A stretch of DNA of 64,000 nucleotides, taken from Iris pallida. Its lineage: Eukaryota > Streptophyta > Magnoliopsida > Asparagales > Iridaceae. Below the pieces are notes generated by a model. It did no database searches. It was not told where the DNA came from and was given only the letters and a program-made list of their open reading frames with translations. Position numbers and translations under genes: made by a program. Where the stretch lies: positions 399,501 to 463,500 of the forward strand of contig JANAVB010023997.1 of assembly GCA_029216955.1 (NCBI GenBank), in the 5' to 3' direction. Of this stretch, positions 10,385 to 20,791 are shown piece after piece; the first letter of the stretch is position 1; the number at the start of each line of letters is the position of its first letter.

Positions 10385-11425
10385 TTATAATCTCGCAACT
10401 GGGGCATAAGTCTCATCGTAGTCGATACCTTCTTCCTGATTGTATTCTTGAGATACGAGTCGAGCCTTATTACGAGTCACTAAACCATTCTCGATCAGTT
10501 TATTTTGGAATACCCATCGGGTGCCAATGACCGAATGATCAATAGGCTTGGGAACAAGTTCCCAAACTTGATTCCGTTCAAATTGGTTTAATTCTTCTTG
10601 TATAGCATCTAACCAAAAATTATCACTACATGCTTCATCAATATTTTTGGGTTCAAACTGCGAGACAAAAGCAACACAAGAAGCTATATCTTTATTGGAG
10701 GAACGAGTACTTACACCTTTGGTAATCTCACCAATTACCAAGTCCTTTGGATGACTAGCCAAGAATCTCATCTCTTTTGGTGTAGTCTCAGGATTGCTAG
10801 TTCCAGCTTCTTTGCTTAGAGGTTCATCTGATGCATGATGTGATGGTTCTGTATCTTTGTGTGAAGGTTTTACAGTAGTTGTACTTGGTGCGATTATGTC
10901 TTCATTGTCATCATCGTCTAAGTGTTGATTTAGCTCATCAAACTTGACGTTGATAGATTCTTCAATGATCATGGTTCTTTTGTTGAAGACTCTATATCCT
11001 TTACTCTTTGCTGCATAACCTAAAAATATACCTTCATCGGCCTTTTTATCAAATTTACTCAAATTATCTTTGGTATTAAGAATAAAACATTTACAACCAA
11101 AGATTTTGAAATAAGAAACATTTGGTGTTCTATCAAACCATAATTCATAGGGAGTCTTCTTCGATATAGGTCGAATTAGAACCCTATTAAGAATATAGCA
11201 TGCTGTATTTATAGCTTCAGCCCATAAATATCTAGGTAGACTAAACTGGTTTAACATAACTCTAGCCATTTCAGATAGAGTTCTGTTTTTACGTGCCACA
11301 ACTCTATTTTGTTGCAGAGTCCTAGGGCAAGAGAATTCATGCAGATAATCGTGTGTGTCACAAAATTGCTTAAATTCTGCATTCTCAAATTCGCCGCCAT
11401 GATCACTACGAATACGAGTAATCAT
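10385..11425 (-). pseudogene. pol: SIRE-1 pol: integrase core and start of RT
   Basis: A 346-residue open frame covering the second half of the integrase (RSDHGGEFENAEF with the second catalytic Asp) and the variable linker, then the RT start (QVWELVPKP ... YAPVARL). The third catalytic residue of the DD35E triad is normally Glu in VVERKNRTL. Here the sequence reads VVARKNRTL, so Glu is replaced by Ala and the integrase would be inactive even if expressed. The frame ends at a stop in ARL-stop-SIRM, where Glu is expected. An Asp-rich linker at about residues 165-200 is typical of SIRE. Confidence 0.85.
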
Positions 11426-11781
11426 GAACCCTTTTTCATTCTGTACTTTCTTGCAAAAGGTGACGAATTCTGATAATGCATCATTCTTGCGTGCAAGAAA
11501 ATAAACCTATGTATATTTAGATCATCTATAATGACAAATGCATATAACTTACCACCTAGACTAGCAATTCTGCTGGGTCCAAATAAGTCCATATGCAACA
11601 ATTGTAAAGGTCTAGTGGTACTTACAGCGTTTTTGGATTTGAATGCGGATTTGGTAGCTTTGTTCTTTTCACATTCACTACATAAAGTATCCTTCTTGAA
11701 AGAAATATCCGGTAAGCCGCGTACCAACTTCTTCGTAGATAATCTTGAAATTGTATCCATATTTGCATGACCGAGTCTCAT
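11422..11781 (-). pseudogene. pol: SIRE-1 pol: integrase zinc-binding domain
   Basis: Starts HMRLGHANMDTISRL and carries CSECEKNKATKS, the CxxC half of the HHCC zinc finger, then LLHMDLFGPSR with the first catalytic Asp. The preceding codon is a stop where Trp is expected (LWHMRLGH), separating it from the protease frame. A frameshift at about 11,510 follows DDLN. In the family this domain binds LTR ends for integration. Confidence 0.85.
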
Positions 11782-11784
11782 ATG

Positions 11785-12213
11785 TCATAGTTGACTCTCA
11801 ATGCTTTTGGCCATCAAACATCTACCTGCTGTGTTAGCATCTTCTAACAAATAGAATACATATATATTGTCTTCCTTAATACCTTCAAATATAGTACTGC
11901 CAGTTGAACTATCAATAATAGTATATTTATCTTTTACGAAGTTAATGCCATAACCGTGATCAGCTAAATGGCTTATGCTGAGCAGATCATGTTTTAACTC
12001 GGTAACAAGACAAACATCTTTAATCACTGGATAGGGAGCCTTACCAATGTCACCGATATCGATTATGTACCCTCTCAAATTATTACCGAAGGAGACGTAT
12101 CCTTCTTTATTCCTCTTCGACAGTGTTGCAAATAATGAAGCGTCATCGGTCATATGCCGTGAGCAACCGCTGTCGAGGATCCATTTGCTCCTAGCATGTG
12201 AAGGATGTCCCAC
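11785..12213 (-). pseudogene. pol: SIRE-1 protease
   Basis: Aspartic protease of copia type with KWILDSGCSRHMT (catalytic DSG) near its start and LKHDLLSISHLADHGY later. It would cut the Gag-Pol polyprotein. It is joined to gag upstream and to integrase downstream, from which it is separated by a Trp-to-stop change at 11,785. Confidence 0.85.
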
Positions 12214-14040
12214 CTACAAAATAATTTGCAGATGAAACTTTTGGTACCCATTTCTTGTAGGGTCCTGACTGGTTAGTTTTCGGTATCCATGCATAAATAT
12301 TTAAATCTACTAACTTTCTGATTCTACATGCAGAAGATATATGACCAATGAGGCCACAATAATGACATTTAGCATGTTGAGTGTTGAAAGTAGTGTGAGG
12401 TGCATGATTGGTAGGCTTTGGTTTTCTAGTATAGAAGAATGCATGCCTATTAGTCTTCTTGGGCATAGTCTTGGTATGGTTTGGTTTGAAAGTGTTGGAC
12501 GTGTTTCGATGATTCGGTAATTGACACGTGTTAGAATAGGAAGCAGCAACTTCAGGCCGTTTTCCTAAACTAATTTCCAACTTTTTGGAAGTGTCATATA
12601 ATCTAGTATAGTCACATGTAAGTGAATCTAATCTGACCTGTGCACACTGGAGACTCTTTCTCTCCTTAGATAGGTCTTCCTTTAACTGGATAATAGTTTG
12701 GTCTTTTTCTTCGGATAGCTTAACAGTCTCGTGTAACAACAATTTAATAGAAGAAAGCTCACCAAACTTATTTGAAGAGTCATTATCTCTAACCTGATCT
12801 AGTAGGTCGGTAAGTCTTTCTATTTTACCTTTGTACTCTTTGAGTACCTTCTTAGAGGTTTCATATTTACTACGGAGTTTCCTGTAATCATCTAACAGTT
12901 CACTGAAAGCCTCTCCTAATTGCTCAAAGGTGAAATCATCATAAGGGTCAAATAGAGGATTAGTGATTACCTGATCGCAAGCCATCAAGCACACATTTGC
13001 AGCGTCATCTGATTGTTCATCTTCTGAGTCGCTGGCTTCACTTTCATGCCATATGCTTGTGTTGGCGTACTTCCTTGATGTAGATTTCTTCAGGTAACCT
13101 TGTCATATTTGCTATTTTTCTTTGATGATGATGTTGAGGGACAATCTTTCTTCATGTGTCCTTTCTTCTTGCATCCGTAGCAAATAGGAACTTTCTTGTT
13201 GTTTTTGTTGTCTTTGTTGTCCTTTGTTCTTCTGTTAAATCTCATGAACTTCTTGAACTTTCTTACAAGAAGAGCTTGATCTTCAGAGTCGGAGTCGCTG
13301 TCGTCGGAATCATCTTCGATGGTTCTTCTATGTTGAGCCTTGAGAGCGATCTTCTTCTCTGACTTTTCCTTTGGTGTAGTATCTTCAAAGTCTTGAAGTT
13401 CTAACTCGTGAGTGAGTAACTTACCCATGAGTGTTTCTAGAGACATTGTTGAGAGGTCGTTCCCTTCAATGATTGTTGTAGCCTTTAGAATCCAGTTCTT
13501 TGTAAGGGCTAGTAGAAGTTTACGAATCTTCTCATGGTTACTGTAATCCTTGCCTAGTGAGGACAAAGGATTTACAATATCCAAGAATCTTGTAAACATC
13601 TGAGTGACTGATTCACTTGGCTTCATTTTGAACGCCTCATACTCCTGAGTAAGTCTGCTGATCTTTGACTCCTTGACTTGTGTTGTTCCTTCGTGGGTTA
13701 CTTCGAGAAGTTTTCACACTTCGTTTGATGTTGTGCAAGTAGACACCCTGTTGAATTCAGTTATGTCTAAAGCACAAAATAAAGCGTTAATAGTACGTAC
13801 GTCAAGACTGGCCTTTTTTTCTTCTTCTGTATATTTGTTATGGGGTTTTTCAGCTAAAACACCATCAACATTAATACGAGGTGGCTTTTTATAGCCATCA
13901 ATAACTACAGACCATAAGTCAAAATCAAGAGATTTCAGAAAGAAACTCATACGTGTTTTTCAATAAGTGTAGTTTGTGTCGTCAAACAGTGGAGGTCTGT
14001 TTGTGGCTTGGCTTTCACTTGTGAATTTCACAGTTGCCAT
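12191..14040 (-). pseudogene. gag: SIRE-1 gag
   Basis: Structural protein of the virus-like particle. It begins MATVKF at 14,040 (ATG chosen by match to the 5,319 copy) with the NRPPLFDDTNYTY block. It contains a zinc knuckle CYGCKKKGHMKKDC near 13,160, a coiled-coil-like Lys/Glu-rich stretch (12,560-12,990) and a second knuckle-like CHYCGLIGHISSAC near 12,350. Breaks: Trp to stop in TNYTY-stop-KTR (13,962, private), SNEV-stop (13,714, shared with the truncated copy), and a frame change near 13,090. Long gag with two Cys/His boxes is typical of SIRE. Confidence 0.85.
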
Positions 14041-14109
14041 GTGTAATGCTGTGATCTATATAAAAATTGAATATAACTGCAATTTTACCTTGCTTTACCT
14101 GTATAACCC

Positions 14110-14185
14110 GCTCTGATACCAATTGTAGGAACAATTGGGATCAGAATATAATACCTCTAGATGGAGAGCCTGCTCTGATACCAAT
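14110..14185 (-). other. SIRE-1 PBS, tandemly duplicated
   Basis: TTGGTATCAGAGC (minus), complementary to initiator tRNA-Met, lies next to the 5' LTR (14,173-14,185) and again 62-63 bp inward (14,110-14,122). The same arrangement is at 5,393-5,464. Confidence 0.8.
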
Positions 14186-15265
14186 TGTAGGAACGAAATC
14201 GTAAAGCAGAATACTCTAAGGGTGGTGAATAGAGTAGGCAGCGGAATATTGCTAATTAAAAACTTGTTAGCAGTTAGATCACAGATAAAATAATAATCAC
14301 AAAAAGTAAATGACAGAATTTAAAAGAGATCAGAAGGTAAACGCAAACACCGAGATTTATACTGGTTTTCCTCTTGTGAGGACTAGTCTAGTCGGAAGAA
14401 CTCTAGCTTCCAGTTGAATCCACTATTGGAAAATCCCACAAGTCTTCATACGAAGTTCTTGCAACTTCTACAAATGCGAGCTTTGATACGAAGAACTCGA
14501 CCAACTTCAATTGTGAAGAGTTGAATCTTCTATCAAGCCTCTGATTACAATCACTCTGAAACTTCTAGACCGTACCGCACTGGAAAATCGACTAGAGGAT
14601 TGTAACTGGCTTGGGATTTGAAAATGAAAGCTTTTAAAAACTTTTTAGAAGAATATAAGCTCAGGAAGAGAAGAGATTGAAAGTGAATTGGTGATTTAAA
14701 ATGATCGACATACTTCTCTATTTATAGTTTTTCCAAAGACAAAACTCTGACAGAATTCGGACAGAATTCGAACAGAACTTTTGTAACAAACCGTAACTGA
14801 AGGATAACCAAGTTCAAAAACCCAACGTTCACTAACGTTCCAAATGGCCGACCTCTGGCCGAACTCTGTCCGAACTCGGTCCGAGTTCTCCTGGGGTTCT
14901 GCCAGTTCATTTTTGGAGAAAATAAATTTTGGCTTTTTGGATGATCCTTCAGAAGCTTTTTGTAGAAAGAATCTTTTTCAAAAACGTAGGTCATTTGTAA
15001 AGAATAGGATGATTTTGAAAAATGTTTTAGGATAGCCTATTTGCCAGTACGACTTGATGTACAATGTATTCCTAGACTCAATAAAATAAAAAATTATATT
15101 GCATAACAGGAAGTACATTCTGAATGGCAAACAGCTTCAGTCTTGAACATTGTTGAGCAGTGTCCAAAATGTCGTAGGTAAACATCTGAGTTGACTTGAA
15201 TTTATATCAAGACAGAGTTTGATTAATTATTAAAATCAGGTTTGACCATGACCAATGGGCCAACA
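14186..15265 (-). mobile_element. SIRE-1 5' LTR
   Basis: 1,080 bp, TG...CA ended, with TATA box at 14,718-14,727 (minus CTATAAATAG) and a CCGAACTC motif array at 14,846-14,889, some 120 bp upstream of the TATA. It pairs with 5,465-6,559. Confidence 0.9.
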
Positions 15266-15307
15266 AAAATAACGTTTTCTTCTTCTTTTTTGTGTATGTC
15301 CATAAAA
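15266..15307 (+). mobile_element. Tat-2 5' LTR, right end
   Basis: Short T-rich remainder of the Tat-2 LTR after the SIRE array, directly before the PBS. It continues 3,973-4,531. Confidence 0.55.
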
Positions 15308-16418
15308 ATGGCGACTCTGCTGGGGACTACCTTTTCCTCTGACGAGAAGGCGGTGACTCAATCCGATACCGACAAAGAGGAGAGTACTCAGAATATGATG
15401 ATTGTAAAGTTTATCAGCAAGCGTTCGAAAAAATGCTCTCGAGGGACGGCTCTACTCCCTAAAAATCAGCAGAGCCAAACAAGTCTCACAAGACTTGGCT
15501 TCCAAAGGCTCGCTGTGAATATCCTGCTAGTGTCATAGCAAATATACAGCAGGAGGACTCTGTCACATGGGCGCATGACTCTGCCACAGAAGTCCCCAAA
15601 ACGGAGAAGGCTCATACCGTTCCGGGCTCTACTAGCCCAGTGACTTCTTTCCTCCACAACCAACAACAGAGTGTTCAACACTCGAGACTTGGCAGAGAAA
15701 AATACTACGATGCCAAGAATCGGGGTGTGCGACACTCTGGCCAAACCCGGCGAGGCCCACGAATGAAGGAGGCAAAACTGGAAGAAAATAGCGCTGTACC
15801 ACCAAGCATGCGCCAAAGCCATGCGCCCGAGGGAGTGCTTGGGCGCATAGCCCCAACCAGAATACTTCTATCTTCAGAAGGCTGGTCATTTAGAGTCATG
15901 CACCCAAGGCTATGCGCCCAGGCTCTCTGGATCCATACTATGCGCCCACATCAAGGCAACTCAAACATGCTATCAAGGAGCATGCGCCCAAACCCAGTCT
16001 CCAAGGCCTATGCGCCCACTGTAAAAAGACAGGCCCCAACGCGTATAGTACGGGGATGTCTTCAAGAACATCACAGAACTTAGGTGCGGGGGTTGCCCAT
16101 GCACATGAACTAAGTCTGGATGTGCCTAATCTCCTTACGAACCCGCATACAAAGCTCGACGATGCATGCAACATGGGGTGTAAGGCACAACTCCCTTTCG
16201 CTGACTTACGCGACATGATAAATCATAAGCGTAAAGCGAGGGAGGACATAACAATTCATAGTGCACTACCGTGCACCAATATTGTTATCAATTGTTGTTG
16301 CTCCAAAGTGACAAGAGTACCGCAGAGAAAGTCCGTATTTCGACGGCTGCATTTCTCTGACGATGAGAAGCCACTATGTGTTCCATCCAACATGGCTTCA
16401 TGGGGTCCCCCCTTATAG
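15308..16418 (+). pseudogene. Tat-2 gag leader (ORF0), broken
   Basis: The frame opens with the ATG that overlaps the PBS by two bases and reads MATLLGTTFSSDEKAVTQSD. After a frame change it encodes QAFEKML near 15,410 and WLPKA, as in Tat-3 (YEEML, WIPKS). The last piece (15,912-16,418) carries ADLRDMINHKRKAR, VINCCC and SVFRRLHF, matching SDLCELLMQKRKNR, VINCCC and SVFDRLSF in Tat-3. The ATGCGCCCA motif recurs many times in the middle part (15,800-16,040), read as MRP or CAQ in different frames. At least three frame changes or stops break it. I know no function for this leader; its conservation argues that it was once translated and fused to Gag. Confidence 0.65.
15309..15326 (+). other. 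Tat-2 PBS (tRNA-Arg type)
   Basis: TGGCGACTCTGCTGGGGA. It starts with TGG, the complement of the CCA tail, and is identical to the Tat-3 PBS. Confidence 0.8.
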
Positions 16419-16782
16419 AAGCCCCAATCAAAGATGGTGGACCCCCAACCCAACCTTTTCTCTCAGTCCCATGAGAAGGAGAAGACGAAGTCTACCGACA
16501 GATGGCCAACAGGCTGTCACATATGAAGGAGTCTATATGGGCACCCGGTCAAAGGCGAGATTTTGTACAAAAGATGAAGAATCCCAAGCTGGGGGTAGCA
16601 TACCCTCAGAATATGAAGCAGATGACCCCCACACTGGGAGTAGCCTTCCAGAGGATGATGATCCCTCCGAATCCGATGGCGACTATCTACCTCCTCTACA
16701 TGAAGACGAAGGACTTGCCCACTTAGAGACAGACAGTATCAGCACCAGTTGTACTGTTTTCTTTGTTATCAACCAGTTGTTA
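16363..16782 (+). pseudogene. gag: Tat-2 gag N-terminus, truncated by Tat-3
   Basis: Encodes TYEGVYMGTRSKARF ... SQAGGSIPSEYEADD, matching SFEGVYQNTRSRRQR ... SEAGGTQSFESETDN in Tat-3 (18,787-18,890). It breaks off at 16,782, where Tat-3 LTR sequence begins. Coding resumes at 30,866 in the protease region, so about 2.3 kb of Tat-2 gag is missing at the insertion site. Confidence 0.7.
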
Positions 16783-17520
16783 TCAACAGTTGACGTGTGC
16801 GTAAAGTCTATTTGAGCTACTTTTACGCTCAAGGTTATTTAACAACCACTTTACGCGGAAAGTCTATGTCAGGGCTATTTTACGCCTAATCTACTGCTTT
16901 ACGCTCAAAGTACATTGGGGCTATTTTTATGCCCTATTCTCCTCCACCAGTTTGGAATGTGGTTTGCCTACGTGGCTTTCATACCATTCTTCTCGAAGAA
17001 TGTGTGTACATGCATCCTATTCTTACTGAAATGATGGGATGCGTGTTAACATATGCAGAGGATGGCTTCAGTCGTGGGTGACAGTTGTTAGCGTAAAGAT
17101 GGAACTTTTGCTGAGTTTTTACGCACAAAAGCCCAAGTCTATAAATAGACTGATTTTCTCATATAACAGAGACATACAGAGACAGGAGAGAATACAGAGA
17201 TCAGAACTTAGAGATTTTGATTTTCGAGAGCATTCTTCTTCAACCTTTCTTCCAGAACAGAGTGAAGCAAAGCAGGAAAGCATTCGGCCTCGCCATCAGT
17301 GCCCAAGTGCGTCGATACCTTTCTGGTGACTTAGTTCTTCTAGTTGTTCTACTTCAAGCAGTGATCTTCATCATCATCATATGGTCCAAGGAACAAAGTG
17401 ATCATTTACGAATCAGACTTCCATAGCAATACTTTCCCAGAATCAAATTTGTACTTCTTGTACTTTTTCTCGTTTTATTTTCAAAAGCCAATTTCTCCAG
17501 GCATTTTGTTAAGTGAAACA
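16783..17520 (+). mobile_element. Tat-3 5' LTR, 5'-truncated
   Basis: 738 bp matching 30,128-30,864 almost base for base. The first about 398 bp of the LTR (as seen at 29,730-30,127) are absent. It has TATAAATAG at 17,140-17,148, many TTTACGC motifs and a CA end at 17,520, four bases before the PBS. Confidence 0.85.
17140..17148 (+). promoter_or_regulatory. TATA box of Tat-3 5' LTR
   Basis: TATAAATAG, conserved in the 3' LTR at 30,484-30,492. A run of CAGAGAC repeats follows where transcription would start. Confidence 0.65.
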
Positions 17521-17523
17521 AAA

Positions 17524-17940
17524 ATGGCGACTCTGCTGGGGAAGACCTTCTCCTATGACGAGAAGGCAATTGCTCAATATGATAATGTTTCGGTCGGTTC
17601 GACCAAGAAGACTCTGGTTGTACACTTCGACCAGACTGCCTATGAAGAAATGCTCCGAACTGGGGGGAGTTCTCGCTACTCCAATGTTCAAAAATCTCGC
17701 AAAGCACGAAAATTTTGGATTCCTAAATCCAAAACAGCTTCTGATTTTTCTGTTGCTGCTAGTGGCAAGGAAATTCTTCCCACTCCTGTCGTAGGGGCTC
17801 CCGTTTGTAACGAGGCAGTCCTTACTTCAGAGTTGCACTCAAAGTATGACAATTTATCTCCCATTTGTAACGGTGAAGGTAATCAGGTTTCACGCCCACT
17901 GCGTAAGAACCAGGTTTTACGCTCAGTGGGTAAAAACTAA
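17524..17940 (+). pseudogene. Tat-3 gag leader (ORF0), first part
   Basis: Begins MATLLGKTFSYDEKAIAQYD; the PBS encodes the first six residues. It continues with YEEMLRTGGSS and WIPKSK, both conserved in Tat-2, and enters a Cys-containing peptide repeat of the form SPVCD/N ... LRSxR (about 17,797-18,170). It is in the same reading frame as the next ORF (18,097-19,797), from which only two TAA stops (17,938 and about 18,051) separate it. I infer one ancestral protein: leader plus Gag. A first-position ATG in the PBS is unusual; the match in Tat-2 and the displaced start at 3,691 support it. Confidence 0.7.
17525..17542 (+). other. Tat-3 PBS (tRNA-Arg type)
   Basis: TGGCGACTCTGCTGGGGA, four bases after the LTR end. 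Its first two bases are shared with an ATG start codon (17,524-17,526). Confidence 0.85.
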
Positions 17941-18096
17941 CTTTTACGCTCAGTACATAAAGATGAGTCTCCCATTTGTAATGGGGCAGACTCTAACGAT
18001 TGTGATTCTGGGTGTAAGAATCAGTCTCCCGTCGGTGACGTGGTAGGCTAAAATAAATTATGCTTCTCGCGTAAAACAAAATCTCCCGTCTGTGAC

Positions 18097-19797
18097 GTGG
18101 TAGATAACCAATTTTTACGCTCTACGCGTGAAGGTAAGTCTCCTGTCTGTGACAGTGTAGATAAAATTCGCAAAGATGTTTATACATCTAATGTGAATGT
18201 ACCTAAGCGTGTGCAGCATAAAAATCATGTTGGTAAAACTTTAGTTCTACACCAACTGCCTTCTTATACTGCTCTACGCAAAGTACCAAATCTACAAATT
18301 ATACGCAATGAAAATGGAGTCCTTCGTGCTAAAAAATATCAAGATTTACGCACACAACTCCAAACGCGTAGAAATGTACAATTTGGTTTTGCGAATGCTG
18401 CCAGTAATCTTCTTTATACACAGGGTACTAAACGTTTTTCTACCCCTAATGTAATAAAGAAGACTACTCTCTCCACTCCTTCTGACTTATGTGAATTGCT
18501 AATGCAAAAGCGTAAGAATAGACAATCTCCGGTGATATTTCTCCAAGAAAAATATCATTGTGATTATCACCAGGTTGTGATCAATTGTTGTTGTTCGGCT
18601 TCAAAATGGTCAGTTTTTGATCGATTGAGTTTTAATGTGTCTCAACAACAAGCTGAAGACCAAGAACATGAGCTGTCATATGCATCAATCAACATGGCGT
18701 CTCATACTAACAGAGGACGACGTCCAAGACGGAATATGTCCCAAACTCCAGGTCAGCAACAGTTCAACAGACTTCTTGATTCTTTTGAGGGGGTATATCA
18801 AAATACTCGATCAAGAAGACAAAGACAAATGCATACTTCTGATTCAGAAGCTGGGGGTACTCAATCTTTTGAGTCTGAGACTGACAATGTCGATTCGTAC
18901 TTCTATACTGATCCTTCTATATCTTCAAGAGAGGTTGAATCCTATGCTGTTGGAGATGAACCAGAGATCTCATCTGTTAATACAGAACAGTGTCTCACTA
19001 CCGCTGAGCAATCACTGAAAGACATGCTTAACATGGTGCAAAACATGTATCAAATAATTTTGAATCAGCAAACTGCTCAGCCGACAGAAGTGACACCGGC
19101 ACCAGTAGCAGCACCAACTCAAGATAGCCAAGGGGCTGAAATACCTTTGAATACTCAGGAGCCTGCTGTTAATCAAAATTCTGCATCTCCAGATTCCATT
19201 ATTCCTGAAGACGTACTACCTCCAGTGGGGGTTACAGTACATCCAACAACTATTCAATCAAATGTGCTTCCGCAGACTACTGAGGCCATTCAAGCAGTGC
19301 GTGAGCTCAAAGCACAGTTTGAAGTTTTGAGGCACAAGGATCAACTCCAGAGGTTAGGGATTAAGCAACCTTATCCTCCTCATTGGAATGATGTACCCTT
19401 TCTACCAAAATTCAAGCCACAATCTACGGTTTTGTTCGATGGAAAAGCATCTCCCAGTCAATATATCAATTACTTTGATATTATGAATGTACACTTGCAG
19501 AAAAATGATGCTCTTCTCACTCGAGTGTTCATCGGGTGCCTGACGGGTTCAGCTTATGATTGGTATCGAAGTTTACCCGATAATTGCATTTCGTCTTTCG
19601 ACGAATTTAAGGCAATGTTTCTCTCCCGCTTCTATGAAGGAGGTATGGACATGAACATGTCCTCCTTGATAGAAATCAAACAAAAGGAGAAAGAAGATAC
19701 TCGGACGTTGATCGAACATTTCCGACAAGCTACTTTAAAGATGCCCCCGGGTATGCCAGATTCAGCACTCATTGATACATGCAAGATGAATCTGTGA
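18097..19797 (+). pseudogene. gag: Tat-3 gag (leader C-part, INCCC box, gag core)
   Basis: 566 residues. About residues 128-180 hold SDLCELLMQKRKNR, VINCCC and SVFDRLSF, the box conserved in all three Tat copies. A low-complexity Gln/Ser/Thr linker follows. The gag core is at about residues 425-550: LPKFKPQS, LFDGKASPSQYI, GSAYDWYRSLPD, FDEFKAMFLSRFY and TLIEHFRQA, the plant retrotransposon gag domain that packs into virus-like particles. The frame ends early at 19,797, just after the core, and Gag sequence continues in another frame, so there is a frameshift or stop here. SVFDRL-type motifs before gag are known from Tat elements; the INCCC part I do not recognise. Confidence 0.8.
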
Positions 19798-19988
19798 CCA
19801 TCCATCACTGTTTTCACGGGTTTCCAATTCTCAGATTGGGCTTCGTTTATTATAGCAGCAGTTTCTGCCGAGACCAATGGTAGGTTGGCTCGTGAATATG
19901 GGATGATTTTCGCCTCAGACGATAGAGGAAAGAAAAGTAATCCTGGTAATAATCCTGGCAATCGTAATGTGAAAGAAAAGATACCCTC

Positions 19989-20726
19989 ATGGTTAATCTT
20001 TCCAAGAATAAAATGACGTCGAATAGCCAGGAATCTTCCAGGCCAAAGGAAGAATACTCTTTTGACGAAAGTGATATCCCAGGGATATTTCAATGTCTCG
20101 TGAAGAGTGGTAAACTTCAGATTCCGGAGCCAAAGAGGCCTAATGAGGTAAATCTGACTGACAATCCTAAATATTGTATCTATCATAGATACATTAATCA
20201 TCCTACCAGTGCTTGCTATGTCTTGAAAAAGAAAATCCAAGAGCTGATAAATGGTGGTGCTATTGCTTTAACCAATGATGACCATACGGTTACGACCAAT
20301 ATAGTTTCTCTTCAGTTCGGAGATTTTCCTCCACAGCAAGTCCCAGATGGAATTATCCCAATTTCGAAGGCGACGATGAAGATCGTGAATATCCCGCCTG
20401 CTAGAGAAGAAAATGCAGGATTGTTGTCGCTCACACTAAAGAATGGTGAAATCATGTGGGTACATCCTGACTTAGTGCCTGAGTTGAAAAATGAAGATAA
20501 AACTTCAAAATCCAAGAAGGACAAGAAAGTCAAAACCTGCAACATGATTTCTTATGTTATTTCAGATCCTGATGACTTGGATCATCAATGGGATGGCCTT
20601 CCTTTAGAAGATAGACTGAAAGGACTGAACATCTGTCCTCCAAGTCTAGCTCCTCCTACCAACCTCAAGCTTACTCACCAGCAGTGGCTAGCCATGAACA
20701 GTGTTCCTTTATACCGGGCACAATAA
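19989..20726 (+). pseudogene. gag: Tat-3 gag C-terminal region with Cys/His box
   Basis: Contains PKYCIYHRYINHPTSACYVLK, a CxxHx(5)Hx(4)C arrangement in place of the usual CCHC knuckle, as is common in Tat elements, followed by KKKIQELINGG. The rest is Lys- and Pro-rich with HQWLAMN near the end. It lies in a different frame from the gag core and stops at 20,726, 66 bp before the protease frame. The role would be RNA binding and linking gag to protease. Confidence 0.75.
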
Positions 20727-20791
20727 GTCTTTGCTGCCTATGAAAAAGCTCCGACAGGGATTTTTCTCGTATCTCGAATCCTTCTTCTCAT

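Noticed and set aside
4527..15270. Target site duplication for the SIRE array
   Set aside because: AAGAC and AAAAT do not match, so no duplication is claimed.
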